A stretch of DNA of 52,395 bases from an uncultured Collinsella sp. (GTDB lineage Bacteria; Actinomycetota; Coriobacteriia; Coriobacteriales; Coriobacteriaceae), in contig UQWK01000008.1 of the NCBI GenBank assembly GCA_900544725.1, positions 1 to 52,395 on the forward strand. The letters are read 5' to 3'. Below the pieces are notes generated by a model. It did not search any database. It worked only from the letters and a program-made list of their open reading frames with translations, and was not told the origin of the DNA. Numbering within the stretch: the stretch's first letter is position 1; every line of letters starts with the position of its first letter. Positions 15,932-24,856 of the stretch are shown piece by piece. The position numbers were made by a program, and so were the translations under genes.

Positions 15932-16258
15932 ATGTACGAGCCTTCACGTGTTCTTTTGTCGTTTCATATCGCAGGATTTCAATATGCCGACGGCGCTTTG
16001 GTCCTAGGCGATCTTAAAGTGGGCGATAAACTGACGCTGTGCGCCGAGCGCGATAATCCCCATGATCCCGAGGCGGTTGCGATCTACTATGGCAACACCA
16101 AGCTTGGCTATGTTCCGGGAAACGAGGTCGGCCCGCTGTCCTTGATGATGTATTACGGCCATGAGGACGTATTTGAGGCGCGCGTGCAGCAGGTTGCCCC
16201 CGAGCGTAGCCCGTGGCATCAGGTGCGTGTTGGACTCTACGTGGTGGATGCTCGCTAA
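15932..16258 (+). CDS. HIRAN-domain protein
   Basis: The 108-residue protein is essentially one HIRAN domain, a small beta-barrel known from eukaryotic HLTF/Rad5 helicases and stand-alone bacterial proteins, thought to bind DNA ends or stalled forks. Typical segments: FHIAGFQYADG, the loop CAERDNPHDPEAVAIYYG and KLGYVPGNE. The ATG follows GAGGAG. It is 18 nt upstream of a small charged protein gene and then a phosphoesterase, so a co-transcribed set is likely. Confidence 0.87.
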   Translation: MYEPSRVLLSFHIAGFQYADGALVLGDLKVGDKLTLCAERDNPHDPEAVAIYYGNTKLGYVPGNEVGPLSLMMYYGHEDVFEARVQQVAPERSPWHQVRVGLYVVDAR

Positions 16259-16276
16259 TCGGTAAGGGAGACTGCC

Positions 16277-16456
16277 ATGTTTGATGACGACGACCAGTTC
16301 GATCTGACAGACGATCCGTTTGAGTGGGATATGCTACTCGATGACGATGAGTTGGAGCGGGATCGTAAGAAGCGGCAGGATAAGAATACCCAGGGTGACG
16401 CTTCGAAAAAACAAGACAAGCGCCGCCGCGGACTGTTCGGCGGGTTCTTTGGATAA
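16277..16456 (+). CDS. Small charged protein (59 aa), unknown
   Basis: Not recognised. It begins MFDDDDQFDLTDDPF, is acidic over the first 30 residues and basic afterwards (KKQDKRRRG), and ends GLFGGFFG. A good ribosome binding site AAGGGAG lies 7 nt before the ATG. Its position between HIRAN and phosphoesterase genes and its strong charge segregation make it plausible as a real protein. Confidence 0.6.
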   Translation: MFDDDDQFDLTDDPFEWDMLLDDDELERDRKKRQDKNTQGDASKKQDKRRRGLFGGFFG

Positions 16457-16522
16457 CCGCCGCATCGCTGCGTCTGTATACTTAGCACGAGTTGAACACG
16501 TTGCGAAATGAGGACAGAGACG

Positions 16523-17068
16523 ATGATGTGGTTTACCGCCGATCTGCACCTGGGCGATACGAATATCTTGCACGACATGGACCGGCCGTTTGGCTCGGTC
16601 GAGGAGATGAATCGCAAGGTTATCGATGCCATCAATGAGTGCGTGGCTGTGGATGACCGTCTCTACATTCTGGGTGACTTTACCTATCGTTTGCCCCTGG
16701 CGGAGGCGGTGCGCCTGCGCGAGCGTATTGCCTGCCAAAACGTGACGCTCATCCGTGGTAACCATGACGGCGATTGGGAAGATCCCGACGTGCCGCAAAT
16801 TTGGGAAGACGTGCGTGATTATCTGGAGATTGCCCCCGGCTATGCCAAGGGCCATCGTCTGGTTATGAGCCACTACCCCATGCTTAGCTGGAATGGCAAG
16901 GCGCGTGGTGCCATCATGCTGCACGGACATATCCACAGCAGGGGAGACCGCACCAACGCACGCAACCGCGATCGCGAGCGCCCTATCTTTCGCTACGATG
17001 TCGGTCTCGATGCCAACGAGTACAAGCCCGTAAGCCGGGATCAAATCCTGGGCTTCTTTGGACTGTAA
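16523..17068 (+). CDS. Calcineurin-like metallophosphoesterase
   Basis: The 181-residue enzyme carries the full metallophosphatase set: TADLHLGDTNI (Asp, His), ILGDFTY (Asp), RGNHDGDW (Asn-His-Asp), SHYPM (His) and LHGHIHSR (His-x-His). It belongs to the small YfcE/MJ0936-like branch that hydrolyses phosphodiesters; the substrate is unknown. The start is ATG 16523 (MMWFTADLHLG) after GAGGA. An upstream in-frame ATG at 16508 overlaps the ribosome binding site. It is the last gene of the HIRAN cluster and is followed by two terminators. Confidence 0.9.
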   Translation: MMWFTADLHLGDTNILHDMDRPFGSVEEMNRKVIDAINECVAVDDRLYILGDFTYRLPLAEAVRLRERIACQNVTLIRGNHDGDWEDPDVPQIWEDVRDYLEIAPGYAKGHRLVMSHYPMLSWNGKARGAIMLHGHIHSRGDRTNARNRDRERPIFRYDVGLDANEYKPVSRDQILGFFGL

Positions 17069-17074
17069 TGCTCG

Positions 17075-17111
17075 AACCACCACAAAGGGGACAGGCACCT
17101 TTGTGGTGGTT
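17075..17111 (+). terminator. Hairpin with GGGGACAGGCACC loop
   Basis: AACCACCACAAAGG (17075-17088) pairs with 17098-17111; the loop reads GGACAGGCA. First of two tandem hairpins after the phosphoesterase, and a member of the GGGAC hairpin set. Confidence 0.65.
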
Positions 17112-17113
17112 CT

Positions 17114-17148
17114 GGCGCCGTTGCCATTATGGCAGCGGCGCCTTTTTT
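17114..17148 (+). terminator. Intrinsic terminator after the phosphoesterase
   Basis: GGCGCCG pairs with CGGCGCC around TTGCCATTATGGCAG (inner TGCC/GGCA), followed by TTTTTT. Confidence 0.88.
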
Positions 17149-17206
17149 GTCCGTGCGACGCGGTAGAGTGTAGGCGGTCGAAATTTGCGTCCATCGAGGA
17201 GCTGCT

Positions 17207-18964
17207 ATGAACGAGATCAGGTGCCCGCATTGCGGCGAAGTTTTTAAGGTCGATGCTTCTGGCTATGCGGATATCGTCAAACAAGTGCGCGATGCCGAGT
17301 TTTCGCGCGACCTGGATGAGCGTGTGAAGGCGGTCCAGCGCGAGGGCGAGCAGGCGCTAGAACTTGAGCGCTCACGTTCGACGGCTGCCTTACAAAAGGT
17401 AGAGTCTCAGCGCAATGCTCAGCTTGTCGAGCAGAAGAACGCTGCGGCTCAGAAGTTGGCACAAGAGGTTGCCAAGCGCGATGCTGAGCTTGCCGAGCTG
17501 CGCGCCAAGCTCGAGGGCGCTGCCGCAGAGCGTGAGGGTGCAAGCCAGCGTGCAGCGGTTGAGGCCCGTGCCGATGCTCAAAAGGAGAATGCCGAGCTTC
17601 AGCGCGAGATCGACAATTTGCGTGCGCAGCTGGGACGCAAGGATGACGAAGCCAAGCTTGCCGAGGCTTCAGCGCGCAATGCTGCTCAGAACGATTTAGC
17701 TGCACGTGATGCTCAGATTGCCGAGCTGCAGGCCAGGCTTGCCGCGGCGGACAAGGCCCAGGAGATGGCGCTTGCCGCCGCCGCGGCCGAGTCGCAGCGT
17801 GAGCTCGATGCCGCTCGCAGCGAGGCCGAGCGCGCGCTTGCTGACTACCGCGCGCAGGTACAAGAGAAGTTTTCCGCCGCAACGGCACAGTCTGAGCAAG
17901 AGGCCGAGGGCCTGCGTGCCCAACTGCGCGAGCAGGAACTGATGGCAAAAATGAACCTGTCAGAGGCAGTCGCCGCGGCGGAACGAGAGCGCGATGAGGC
18001 ACGTGCCAAGCTGACGAGCGAGCTGGCGGTGCGTGATTCTCGCGAGGAGCAAGCCAAGGCGGCACACGAGCTCGAGCTTGCGCAGGCCAAGCGCGCGAGC
18101 GATGACCTGATTCGCTACAAGGATGAAGAGATTGAGCGCCTTAAGGACATGAAGGTCCGCCTGTCCACCAAGATGGTGGGCGAGTCGCTCGAGCAGCACT
18201 GCGAGACCGAGTTTAACCGTCTGCGCATGACGGCGTTTCCTAACGCGTACTTCGAGAAAGATAACGATGCGTCCGAGGGCACCAAGGGCGACTTTATCTT
18301 CCGCGAGTGCGATGCGAGCGGCAACGAGGTCATTTCGATTATGTTCGAGATGAAAAACGAGAACGATGAAACCGCGACCAAGCATAAAAACGAGGACTTC
18401 TTTAAGAAACTCGATCACGATCGTCGCCAGAAAGGCTGTGAGTACGCGGTGCTCTGCACCCTGCTGGAGCCCGAGAGCGAGCTCTATAACGCGGGTATCG
18501 TCGACGTGAGTTACCGCTATGAGAAGATGTACGTGATCCGCCCGCAGTTCTTCATTCCCATGATCACGCTGCTGCGCAACGCCGCTATGGGTTCGCTGCG
18601 CTATAAGCAGGAGCTGGCGGAGTACAAGCAGCAGAATATCGACGTCACGAACTTCGAAGCCAAGATGGAAAAGTTCAAGAATGATTTCGGTCGCAACTAC
18701 GAGATCGCGAGCCGCAAGTTCCAAACGGCGATCGATGAGATCGACAAGACGATTAGCCATCTGCAGAAAACCAAGGAGGCGTTGCTGTCCTCCGAGAACA
18801 ATCTGCGCCTAGCCAACAAGAAGGCCGATGAGCTCACCATTCGAAAGCTCACGTGGGGCAACAAGACCATGAAGGCCGCCTTTGACGAGGCGCGCGGGGC
18901 TGCGCTAGAGACAAACGATGAGCCCGCCGAGGCGGATTCGTATGAGGTCGAGGATGCCGAGTAG
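17207..18964 (+). CDS. DUF2130 protein with zinc-ribbon start and long coiled coil
   Basis: The 585-residue protein begins with a half zinc ribbon (CPHCGEVFKV). It continues as an Ala/Glu/Gln/Arg-rich coiled coil from about 25 to 320, then the DUF2130 domain: STKMVGESLEQHCETEFN, the segment TKGDFIFRECD, EMKNENDETATKHKNEDFF and DRRQKGCEYAVLCTLLEPES. The D...E-x-K spacing in the last domain suggests a PD-(D/E)XK nuclease-like fold, though activity is unproven for the family. DUF2130 genes are widespread and often chromosomal singletons. The ATG follows GAGGAGCTGCT. It has no partner gene, and a bidirectional hairpin follows it. Confidence 0.88.
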   Translation: MNEIRCPHCGEVFKVDASGYADIVKQVRDAEFSRDLDERVKAVQREGEQALELERSRSTAALQKVESQRNAQLVEQKNAAAQKLAQEVAKRDAELAELRAKLEGAAAEREGASQRAAVEARADAQKENAELQREIDNLRAQLGRKDDEAKLAEASARNAAQNDLAARDAQIAELQARLAAADKAQEMALAAAAAESQRELDAARSEAERALADYRAQVQEKFSAATAQSEQEAEGLRAQLREQELMAKMNLSEAVAAAERERDEARAKLTSELAVRDSREEQAKAAHELELAQAKRASDDLIRYKDEEIERLKDMKVRLSTKMVGESLEQHCETEFNRLRMTAFPNAYFEKDNDASEGTKGDFIFRECDASGNEVISIMFEMKNENDETATKHKNEDFFKKLDHDRRQKGCEYAVLCTLLEPESELYNAGIVDVSYRYEKMYVIRPQFFIPMITLLRNAAMGSLRYKQELAEYKQQNIDVTNFEAKMEKFKNDFGRNYEIASRKFQTAIDEIDKTISHLQKTKEALLSSENNLRLANKKADELTIRKLTWGNKTMKAAFDEARGAALETNDEPAEADSYEVEDAE

Positions 18965-18985
18965 GGGATAGCGTATCGCGCAAAA

Positions 18986-19021
18986 AGCGGGGCCGCTGGC
19001 GATGTTGCCAGCGGCCCCGCT
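18986..19021. terminator. Bidirectional terminator between DUF2130 and helicase genes
   Basis: AGCGGGGCCGCTGGC (18986-19000) pairs with 19007-19021; loop GATGTT. A-run before and T-rich sequence after suit both converging genes. Confidence 0.82.
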
Positions 19022-19044
19022 TCGTTTCGTTCCATTGTGCCCGG

Positions 19045-21726
19045 TTAGTCTTCGAGCAGGTCCTCGATAAAGCCGACGCGGTAGTTTTTGAGGATGACCT
19101 CGCCGCCGTCCTGCGTGGCGTCCAGATCGACATCGCCCATGATGCCAAAGTCGTGGTCGCCATCCTCGTCGGCAAAGATCTGGTGCACGTGCCATACGTG
19201 CGCGGTCTTCTCGTCGGACTCGTCGATGGAAAACATCGCGGCGCTGCGGGCGTCTCCGTCGGCGAGGATTTCCTCGTGCTGCTCATGGTAGGCATCGAGC
19301 GCCTTTTGCCAACGGATCTCGCTCATGCCCCAGTCCCCGTCGAGCTCGCCCAGATCGCGCACGTGTCCACGGGCTGCAAGGGCCACGCGGCGGAAGAGTG
19401 CATTGCGCACCAACAGCGTGCAGCCGCGACGGTCCGCAACGACCTCGTTGATGCCCTGCGGCGGTGCGGCGTCGAGTGCAGCGGGGTTGCCGGCGTTCTC
19501 CCACTCGTCCACCAGACTCGAGTCGACCGAGCGCACCACAAAGCCGAGCCACGAAATGATGTCACGCAAGCGCTCATCGCGTTTCTCAATGGGCACGGTG
19601 CGATCGAGCGAACGGTAGGCCTCGGCTAGGTAGCGCAGCAGAATGCCCTCGGAGCGGGCGATGCCGAGCTTTTGAATGTAACCCTTAAAATCGCTCGCGC
19701 TTTCCAGCATATCGCGCAGGACGCTCTTGGGCGAGAGCTGGTAGTCGTTGGCCCAGGGTACTTCCTGGCAGTACTTGTCGAAGGCGGCATCGAGCAAGTC
19801 CTCGAGCGGCTTTTCGTAGGTGACATCCTGGATGCGCTCCAGGCGTTCCTCATATTCGACGCCGTCAGCCTTCATTTCGGCCATCGCGCGGTCGCGCGCG
19901 GCGCGCTCCTGTGCGCGCAATACCTGCTTGGGGTCCTCGAGCGTAGCCTCGACCATCGAGATGAGGTCCATGGTATAGGTCTCACTCTCGGGGTCGAGCA
20001 GCTCCAGCGCGGCAAGCAAAAACGGCGAGAGCGGCTGATCGAGCGCGAAGTCCTCGGGCAGGTCGACCGTCAGCGCGTAGTCGATGTCCGGCGCGGCGTC
20101 AGCCGGAGCGTCGGGTGCGGGCGGCACCTCGGTGCGCACGACGACGCCGGAGTCGATGAGCGTGGCGAAGATCTCGTCGGCACGAACCTCGAGCTTGGCC
20201 TTTTCCTCGGGGGTCTGCAGGCTTGTCTCGATGAGGTCGTGCACGCGGGCGCGGGCATCGCCGCCCTGCTCGACCACGCTAATCACCATGGAGTGTGTGA
20301 TGCGAAGGCGCGGCTTGAGCGTCTCGGGCTGCGTCTCAATCAGGCGCTCAAAGGTCTGCTTGTTCCAGGTGACAAAGCCCTCGGGGGCCTTCTTCTTTTT
20401 AATTTTACGGAGCTTCTTGGGATCGTCGCCTGCCTTGGCCATAAGCTTGGCGTTCTCGATCTCGTGCTCCGGAGCCTCGGCAATGACCATGCCCTCGGTA
20501 TCGAAGCCCGAGCGGCCTGCGCGACCGGCGATCTGATGGAACTCACGGGCGCGCAGGCGACGCATCTTGTAGCCGTCGAACTTGGTGAGCGCGGTGAGGA
20601 CCACGGTGTGGATGGGCACGTTGATGCCGACGCCGAGTGTGTCGGTGCCGCAAATGACGGGTAGCAGGCCCTGCTGCGCCAAGCGTTCGACCAGCAGGCG
20701 ATAGCGCGGCAACATGCCAGCATGGTGCACACCGACGCCGCAGCCGAGCAAGCGCTTGAGGATCTTGCCGAAGGCCGTCGAGAAGCTCGTGCCCTTGGCC
20801 GCCTCCTTGATGGCCTCGCGCTGCTCCTTGCTGGCAATGCCAAAGTTGGCGAGGGATTGCGCCGTTGCAAGGGCGGCATCCTGGCTAAAGTGCACGATGT
20901 AGAGCGGGGCCTCGCCGCGGCGCATCGCGAGCTCGACGGTGCCCTCGAGCGAGGTCGTCACGTAGTCGTAGCTCAGCGGCACGGGGCGCGGGGCATCGAC
21001 GACCAAGTCGCAGGTAGCGCCGGTGTGTTCCTCGAGTGAGGCGGCGATGGCAGTGACATCGCCGAGCGTGGCGCTCATGAGCATGAATTGCGTGTGAGGC
21101 AGGGTGAGCAGCGGTACCTGCCAGGCCCAGCCGCGATCGGGGTCGGCAAAGTAGTGGAACTCGTCCATGGCGACGCAGCCAACATCGGCATCTTCGCCCT
21201 CGCGCAGCGCGTCGTTGGCAAGGATCTCTGCCGTGCAGCAGATGACGGGAGCCTTGGTGTTGATATGCGTGTCGCCGGTGATCATACCGACGTTATCGCG
21301 GCCGAGCACCTGCACAAGATCGAAAAACTTCTCACTGACCAGAGCCTTGATAGGAGCCGTGTAGTAGCAGCGCTTGCCCTGCGCCATGCCCATAAAGAGC
21401 ATTCCCAGCGCGACGAGCGATTTACCCGATCCGGTCGGTGTGCCTAAGATGACGTGATCGCCGGCTGCCAGGTCCATGAGGGCCTCTTCTTGGTGATCCC
21501 ACAGTTCAATGCCACGGTCGCTCGTCCATTCAAAGAAGCGTTCGAAGGCCTGATCAGGCGTGAGCCATGGTTCGGGCTTGCTGCCGTCCTCGGGCTCCCA
21601 CCAGGTGGGGGAGAGCACGCCGAGCGAGCCGAACTCGGCTTCGGTTCCCGTGCCGCCCGAGAATGAGCTGGCGGCGCCGGCGCCGGAGACGGTGCTGGCG
21701 GTGGTGTCTGTCGTGGTCTGTGCCAT
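19045..21726 (-). CDS. Ski2-like DEAD/DEAH helicase with DUF3516
   Basis: The 893-residue ATP-dependent nucleic-acid helicase has Walker A GTPTGSGKS (95-103), Walker B DEFH (188-191), motif III MLMSATLGD, the Ski2-type segment VHHAGMLPRYRLLVERLAQQGLLP, GTDTLGVGINVPI and motif VI HQIAGRAGRSG. The C-terminal half is the actinobacterial DUF3516 domain. Related proteins may act in RNA turnover; the substrate is unproven. The start is ATG 21726 after GAGAAAG. The open frame continues upstream into repeat C, but that part is noncoding. It is followed by a shared terminator. It is unrelated to the defence-type helicase at 28.7-31.1 kb. Confidence 0.9.
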   Translation of the reverse strand: MAQTTTDTTASTVSGAGAASSFSGGTGTEAEFGSLGVLSPTWWEPEDGSKPEPWLTPDQAFERFFEWTSDRGIELWDHQEEALMDLAAGDHVILGTPTGSGKSLVALGMLFMGMAQGKRCYYTAPIKALVSEKFFDLVQVLGRDNVGMITGDTHINTKAPVICCTAEILANDALREGEDADVGCVAMDEFHYFADPDRGWAWQVPLLTLPHTQFMLMSATLGDVTAIAASLEEHTGATCDLVVDAPRPVPLSYDYVTTSLEGTVELAMRRGEAPLYIVHFSQDAALATAQSLANFGIASKEQREAIKEAAKGTSFSTAFGKILKRLLGCGVGVHHAGMLPRYRLLVERLAQQGLLPVICGTDTLGVGINVPIHTVVLTALTKFDGYKMRRLRAREFHQIAGRAGRSGFDTEGMVIAEAPEHEIENAKLMAKAGDDPKKLRKIKKKKAPEGFVTWNKQTFERLIETQPETLKPRLRITHSMVISVVEQGGDARARVHDLIETSLQTPEEKAKLEVRADEIFATLIDSGVVVRTEVPPAPDAPADAAPDIDYALTVDLPEDFALDQPLSPFLLAALELLDPESETYTMDLISMVEATLEDPKQVLRAQERAARDRAMAEMKADGVEYEERLERIQDVTYEKPLEDLLDAAFDKYCQEVPWANDYQLSPKSVLRDMLESASDFKGYIQKLGIARSEGILLRYLAEAYRSLDRTVPIEKRDERLRDIISWLGFVVRSVDSSLVDEWENAGNPAALDAAPPQGINEVVADRRGCTLLVRNALFRRVALAARGHVRDLGELDGDWGMSEIRWQKALDAYHEQHEEILADGDARSAAMFSIDESDEKTAHVWHVHQIFADEDGDHDFGIMGDVDLDATQDGGEVILKNYRVGFIEDLLED

Positions 21727-21847
21727 GTGGTTGCTTTCTCTCGCGTTTGTCCGCCAACTATTATGGCGTAGCGTCGGCGCGGGGCGCCAGCGCGAGAGAA
21801 AATGCAGGAAATGGGCGTTCTGCCCAGCCGTTTGGTGTAGTTGCCGG

Positions 21848-21969
21848 CTAAGTGAGTAGACTTTTTGCAATATCGCGAGCACATGGCTTTTGCGCAAGGG
21901 TTCTACCTGCGGTTTTAGTTTCGTTATGCGGGTTGTGCTTGGCTATTGCAAAAAAGTCTACTCACTTAG
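21848..21969. repeat. 121-bp-class inverted-end repeat, copy C (solo)
   Basis: The ends are identical to copies A and B (CTAAGTGAGTAGACTTTT and complement), with a shared core TCTACCTGCGGTTTT, but the rest is diverged. Here the inverted ends extend to about 25 bp with one bulge (through TTGCAATA/TATTGCAA). It lies between the trmB 3' end and the helicase start, without an accompanying nuclease-fold gene. Confidence 0.85.
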
Positions 21970-22035
21970 GTTTTGAGGGTCGTTCGCTGGCGCCTACTTG
22001 CGCTTGTTTGCCGACGCCGCGACCATAAGAAGCCC

Positions 22036-22875
22036 CTAGGACTCTTGCGGCAGACGCTTCTTGCCCTTGCGGGCGCGGTTTCTAAAGTTCTCGACGGCCT
22101 CTTCCATGCCGAGGGGCACGTAGGTGAGCTCATCGAGGTTATCGGGCAGGTAGCAGGCAAGGCTTTGCTCCTGCGCTCGGCCTGCTACGAGTTGCTCTTC
22201 GGTAGGCTTCTCGCCGGGCGTGGCGCAAATGCCGTAGACGACGGCACCCATCTCGCGCGTGCGGCATTCATATTCGGTCTCGGGATGCTCGGGATGGTCG
22301 CGGCGGACGTCGTCGCTTACCCAAAGTGTGTCGTAGCCGGCCGCGGCAAACTGCCCCAGGGCGTAGTCGCGCAGAGGCTTGCTGTCGGTTCGCAGTGTGA
22401 CGGTGGCGCCGACTGCAAAGAGCGGGCGGTAGAGCATCAGATGGTCGACATGGACGAGTCGTTTTTTGGCGTACTTGGCCTTGGGCTGCGGCGTGGGAAA
22501 GTTGATGGTGATGGCATCGAGCTCGCCTGCGGCAAACAGCTGCGGCAGCGATGCAGCGCCTCGGGGCAGCACAAGCGCATTGGGCAGCTCCTGCTCGCAG
22601 ATTTTCTGCGCGGCATAGGCGATGCAGATGGGCTCCTGGTCCATACCGATAAAGAGGGTGTTTGGCTCGCGGACTGCGCGCTCTACAAGGTACGTTCCCT
22701 TGCCACAGCCAAGATCCAGGTGAAGGTGCTCGAAGGGCTTGTTGCCTGCGGGCGCACAGGCCTTGCGCCAATCTCCGACATAGGCCTCGGGGTTCGTTTC
22801 AATCGCATCGGCGTAGCGCTCCAGGCGCTCTTCCAGCACAAAGTTCTTAGGCGTGCGAACGTGGACGGCTCCCAT
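22036..22875 (-). CDS. trmB: tRNA (guanine-N7)-methyltransferase TrmB-like
   Basis: The 279-residue SAM enzyme should methylate G46 in the tRNA variable loop. It shows the SAM site LDLGCGKGTYL (about 53-63), an acidic residue after FIGMDQEP, and INFPTPQPK, the counterpart of the FPDPWPK substrate motif. A long C-terminal extension ends in a basic stretch (RARKGKKRLPQES). The Asp of FPDPWPK is Thr here and the Trp is Gln, so the active site is somewhat divergent. The ATG follows AAGGAG. The next gene upstream is another methyltransferase on the same strand, 118 nt away. Confidence 0.85.
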   Translation of the reverse strand: MGAVHVRTPKNFVLEERLERYADAIETNPEAYVGDWRKACAPAGNKPFEHLHLDLGCGKGTYLVERAVREPNTLFIGMDQEPICIAYAAQKICEQELPNALVLPRGAASLPQLFAAGELDAITINFPTPQPKAKYAKKRLVHVDHLMLYRPLFAVGATVTLRTDSKPLRDYALGQFAAAGYDTLWVSDDVRRDHPEHPETEYECRTREMGAVVYGICATPGEKPTEEQLVAGRAQEQSLACYLPDNLDELTYVPLGMEEAVENFRNRARKGKKRLPQES

Positions 22876-22993
22876 GAGGCTCCTTGGTCATAAGTATGGA
22901 ACGCATAGCTGCGCGTTCCGTCAATGGGTTGAAAAAGGGTGGGCATAGCTTGCCCGAAAGATGCGATGCGGCTCGGTGGCGAGTCATCGATGC

Positions 22994-23866
22994 TTACAGA
23001 CGCTTGAGAATCACATAGCGATTGAGCTCGCCGCTGCGACCGTCGGCATGGAAGCGCTCAAGCTCGCGCACGGGGACCTCGCCGCTCTTGTAGAACGTAC
23101 GGACGCCACGCACCAGATCGGTGATCTGCTGATCGTCGAAGTGATGGCAATAGCGGTAGGCGTGGCGGTCGTTTTGCCAGCCAATGAGGTGGTCGCCGGC
23201 TTCAAACTGTGCGGAATCGTAGCCCTCAAACGGCGGAGTGAGCTCGGCGCGGGCTTCGGCTCGAACGGCCTTGCGCGCCATGCGCTCGTCGTTCATAAAC
23301 TCCCAAAAGCTGATGGCGATGATGCCGCCCGGGCGTGTCTGACGCACCAGGGCGTCGAGCACGCGTACACGGTACTCGCACGACGGCACGTGGTGCATAA
23401 AGCCAAAACAGACCGAGATGTCGGCGAGCGGTGCGTCAAAGAGCACATCGGGTGTCTCGGCGGGGTTGAGCTTCATAAGGGCGTCGAGCACATCGAGCTC
23501 CTGGAAGTGCAGGTTGGGAATGCGCAGGGCGTGACCATGTGCATCGATGGCCAGGTCTTGGCACGAGTCGACGCCATAGAACTCAAACGGGCAGCTGGCA
23601 TCTGCCGAGGGATTTGCACCGTCGACGCCCTTGGCGGCAAGTGCGCCGCCGGCGGCAAAGTTCTCGAATCGCATATTGCCGCAGGCAAGGTCGAAGACGC
23701 GGACGGGATGCTCGATTGTGGCGACGTCGAGCTGCTCGAGCGCGATATCCATGGTGCGTACCCAGCCGGGCCACGGGGCCTGGCGCGTATCGGAGAAGGA
23801 GGCGGAGTGCTCGCGATAGAAAGTGTTGTTGAGCTGGATGAGCGATGAGGCGAAATCGCGGTTCAC
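22994..23866 (-). CDS. Class I SAM methyltransferase, Trm9-like
   Basis: The 290-residue protein has the Rossmann SAM fold: FDLACGNMRFENF (motif I), FYGVDSCQDLA (motif II), then ADISVCFGFMHHVP and TRPGGIIAISFWEF. The N-terminus, FASSLIQLNNTFYREHSASF then PWPGW, resembles the tRNA wobble-uridine methyltransferases of the Trm9/ABH8 group. If that holds, it could act on the same wobble uridines as the Elp3 homologue nearby, which is suggestive but unproven. GTG 23866 is preferred because GGAGGGAG lies 10 nt before it; an upstream ATG would translate that site. Confidence 0.78.
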   Translation of the reverse strand: MNRDFASSLIQLNNTFYREHSASFSDTRQAPWPGWVRTMDIALEQLDVATIEHPVRVFDLACGNMRFENFAAGGALAAKGVDGANPSADASCPFEFYGVDSCQDLAIDAHGHALRIPNLHFQELDVLDALMKLNPAETPDVLFDAPLADISVCFGFMHHVPSCEYRVRVLDALVRQTRPGGIIAISFWEFMNDERMARKAVRAEARAELTPPFEGYDSAQFEAGDHLIGWQNDRHAYRYCHHFDDQQITDLVRGVRTFYKSGEVPVRELERFHADGRSGELNRYVILKRL

Positions 23867-24133
23867 GGCGCGGGACTCCCTCCGTTGGCGGTACGGAATA
23901 AACAGTACGACCATACTACCGTTATCGCCGCAACGGGGACAACCGAGCTACGGGTCATTGCTTTGTTTGGACACATTTCCGCAGCTCATATGTGCCCGCA
24001 ACCGCCGGTTGTCAAAAATCTCACTAGAATAGGTGGCATGCTTTTGGCGGTGGCGGATAGATTTTTAACTGTGCAAGGCGCCTTAAGAACAAAAACGGTC
24101 CGGCGGCACGGCTGGCATCACATAGGAGGAACC

Positions 24134-24856
24134 ATGAATGTAGAAACTGCGCAGCGGCTCGCCGACCTTCGTCGCAGCAAGGGTTTTAGCCAAGAAGGGC
24201 TGGCGCGAAAGCTGGGGCTGTCGCGCCAGGCGGTCAGCAAATGGGAGCGCGCGGAGAGCTCGCCCGATACCGAGAACCTGATCTCGCTCGCCAAGCTTTA
24301 TGGCGTGAGTCTGGACGAGCTGCTCAATCCGAGCGACGAGATCGAGGACGATATCGAGTTTGAGAACGAGGACCGCGCCCGCCAGCGCGAGGCCGAGGCG
24401 GCAGAGCGCGCTCGCACCCATGAGGCGGCGGTGCGCGCCACCGAAGCAGCAACGCAGGCGAGTGATGCCGCGGCTAAGGCGGCACAGGCGGCAAGCTGGA
24501 GTGCACAGGCCGCCAACGCTGCTACGGCGCAGGCGACGAGTGGCCACGCAGTTGGCTCGACTCCGGTGAAGGGCCCCTTCCAGTCGTTCCCGTATTGGGC
24601 CGTGTGCTGGCTGCTGTTCTTTTTGCTGATGTTCCTGGTTGGTGCCAGCCCTTTTCCCGCACTGATCTTCTTTACGATTCCCATCTATCACTGGGTGGCG
24701 CGTGCGCTCGATGGCGATTGGGCGCGCGGGGATATCCAGGTTGGTCCGGCGCCGGTGGCGGTCAAGGCCCAGGGGAAGGATACTTCTGCGGAGCCTGATG
24801 CTGACGTGGCTACCGCGACTACCGCTGAGCCGATTGCCAAAGAGGGTGATGAATGA
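24134..24856 (+). CDS. XRE-family regulator with C-terminal membrane segments
   Basis: The 240-residue protein has an N-terminal Cro/CI helix-turn-helix (1-65: LADLRRSKGFSQEGLARKLG, LSRQAVSKWER, LAKLYGVSLDELLNP). An acidic then alanine-rich helical linker follows (70-150), then two hydrophobic stretches (about 157-190) and a polar tail. It is likely tethered to the membrane with its DNA-binding part inside the cell. The ATG follows AGGAGG. Its TGA stop overlaps the ATG of the next gene (ATGA), so the two are translationally coupled and probably form a sensor/regulator pair. The target promoters are unknown. Confidence 0.86.
   Translation: MNVETAQRLADLRRSKGFSQEGLARKLGLSRQAVSKWERAESSPDTENLISLAKLYGVSLDELLNPSDEIEDDIEFENEDRARQREAEAAERARTHEAAVRATEAATQASDAAAKAAQAASWSAQAANAATAQATSGHAVGSTPVKGPFQSFPYWAVCWLLFFLLMFLVGASPFPALIFFTIPIYHWVARALDGDWARGDIQVGPAPVAVKAQGKDTSAEPDADVATATTAEPIAKEGDE

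Noticed and set aside
15732..16007. 91-codon frame with CNGC upstream of the HIRAN gene
   Set aside because: Overlaps the HIRAN start, which has the better ribosome binding site; composition is not protein-like at the end.
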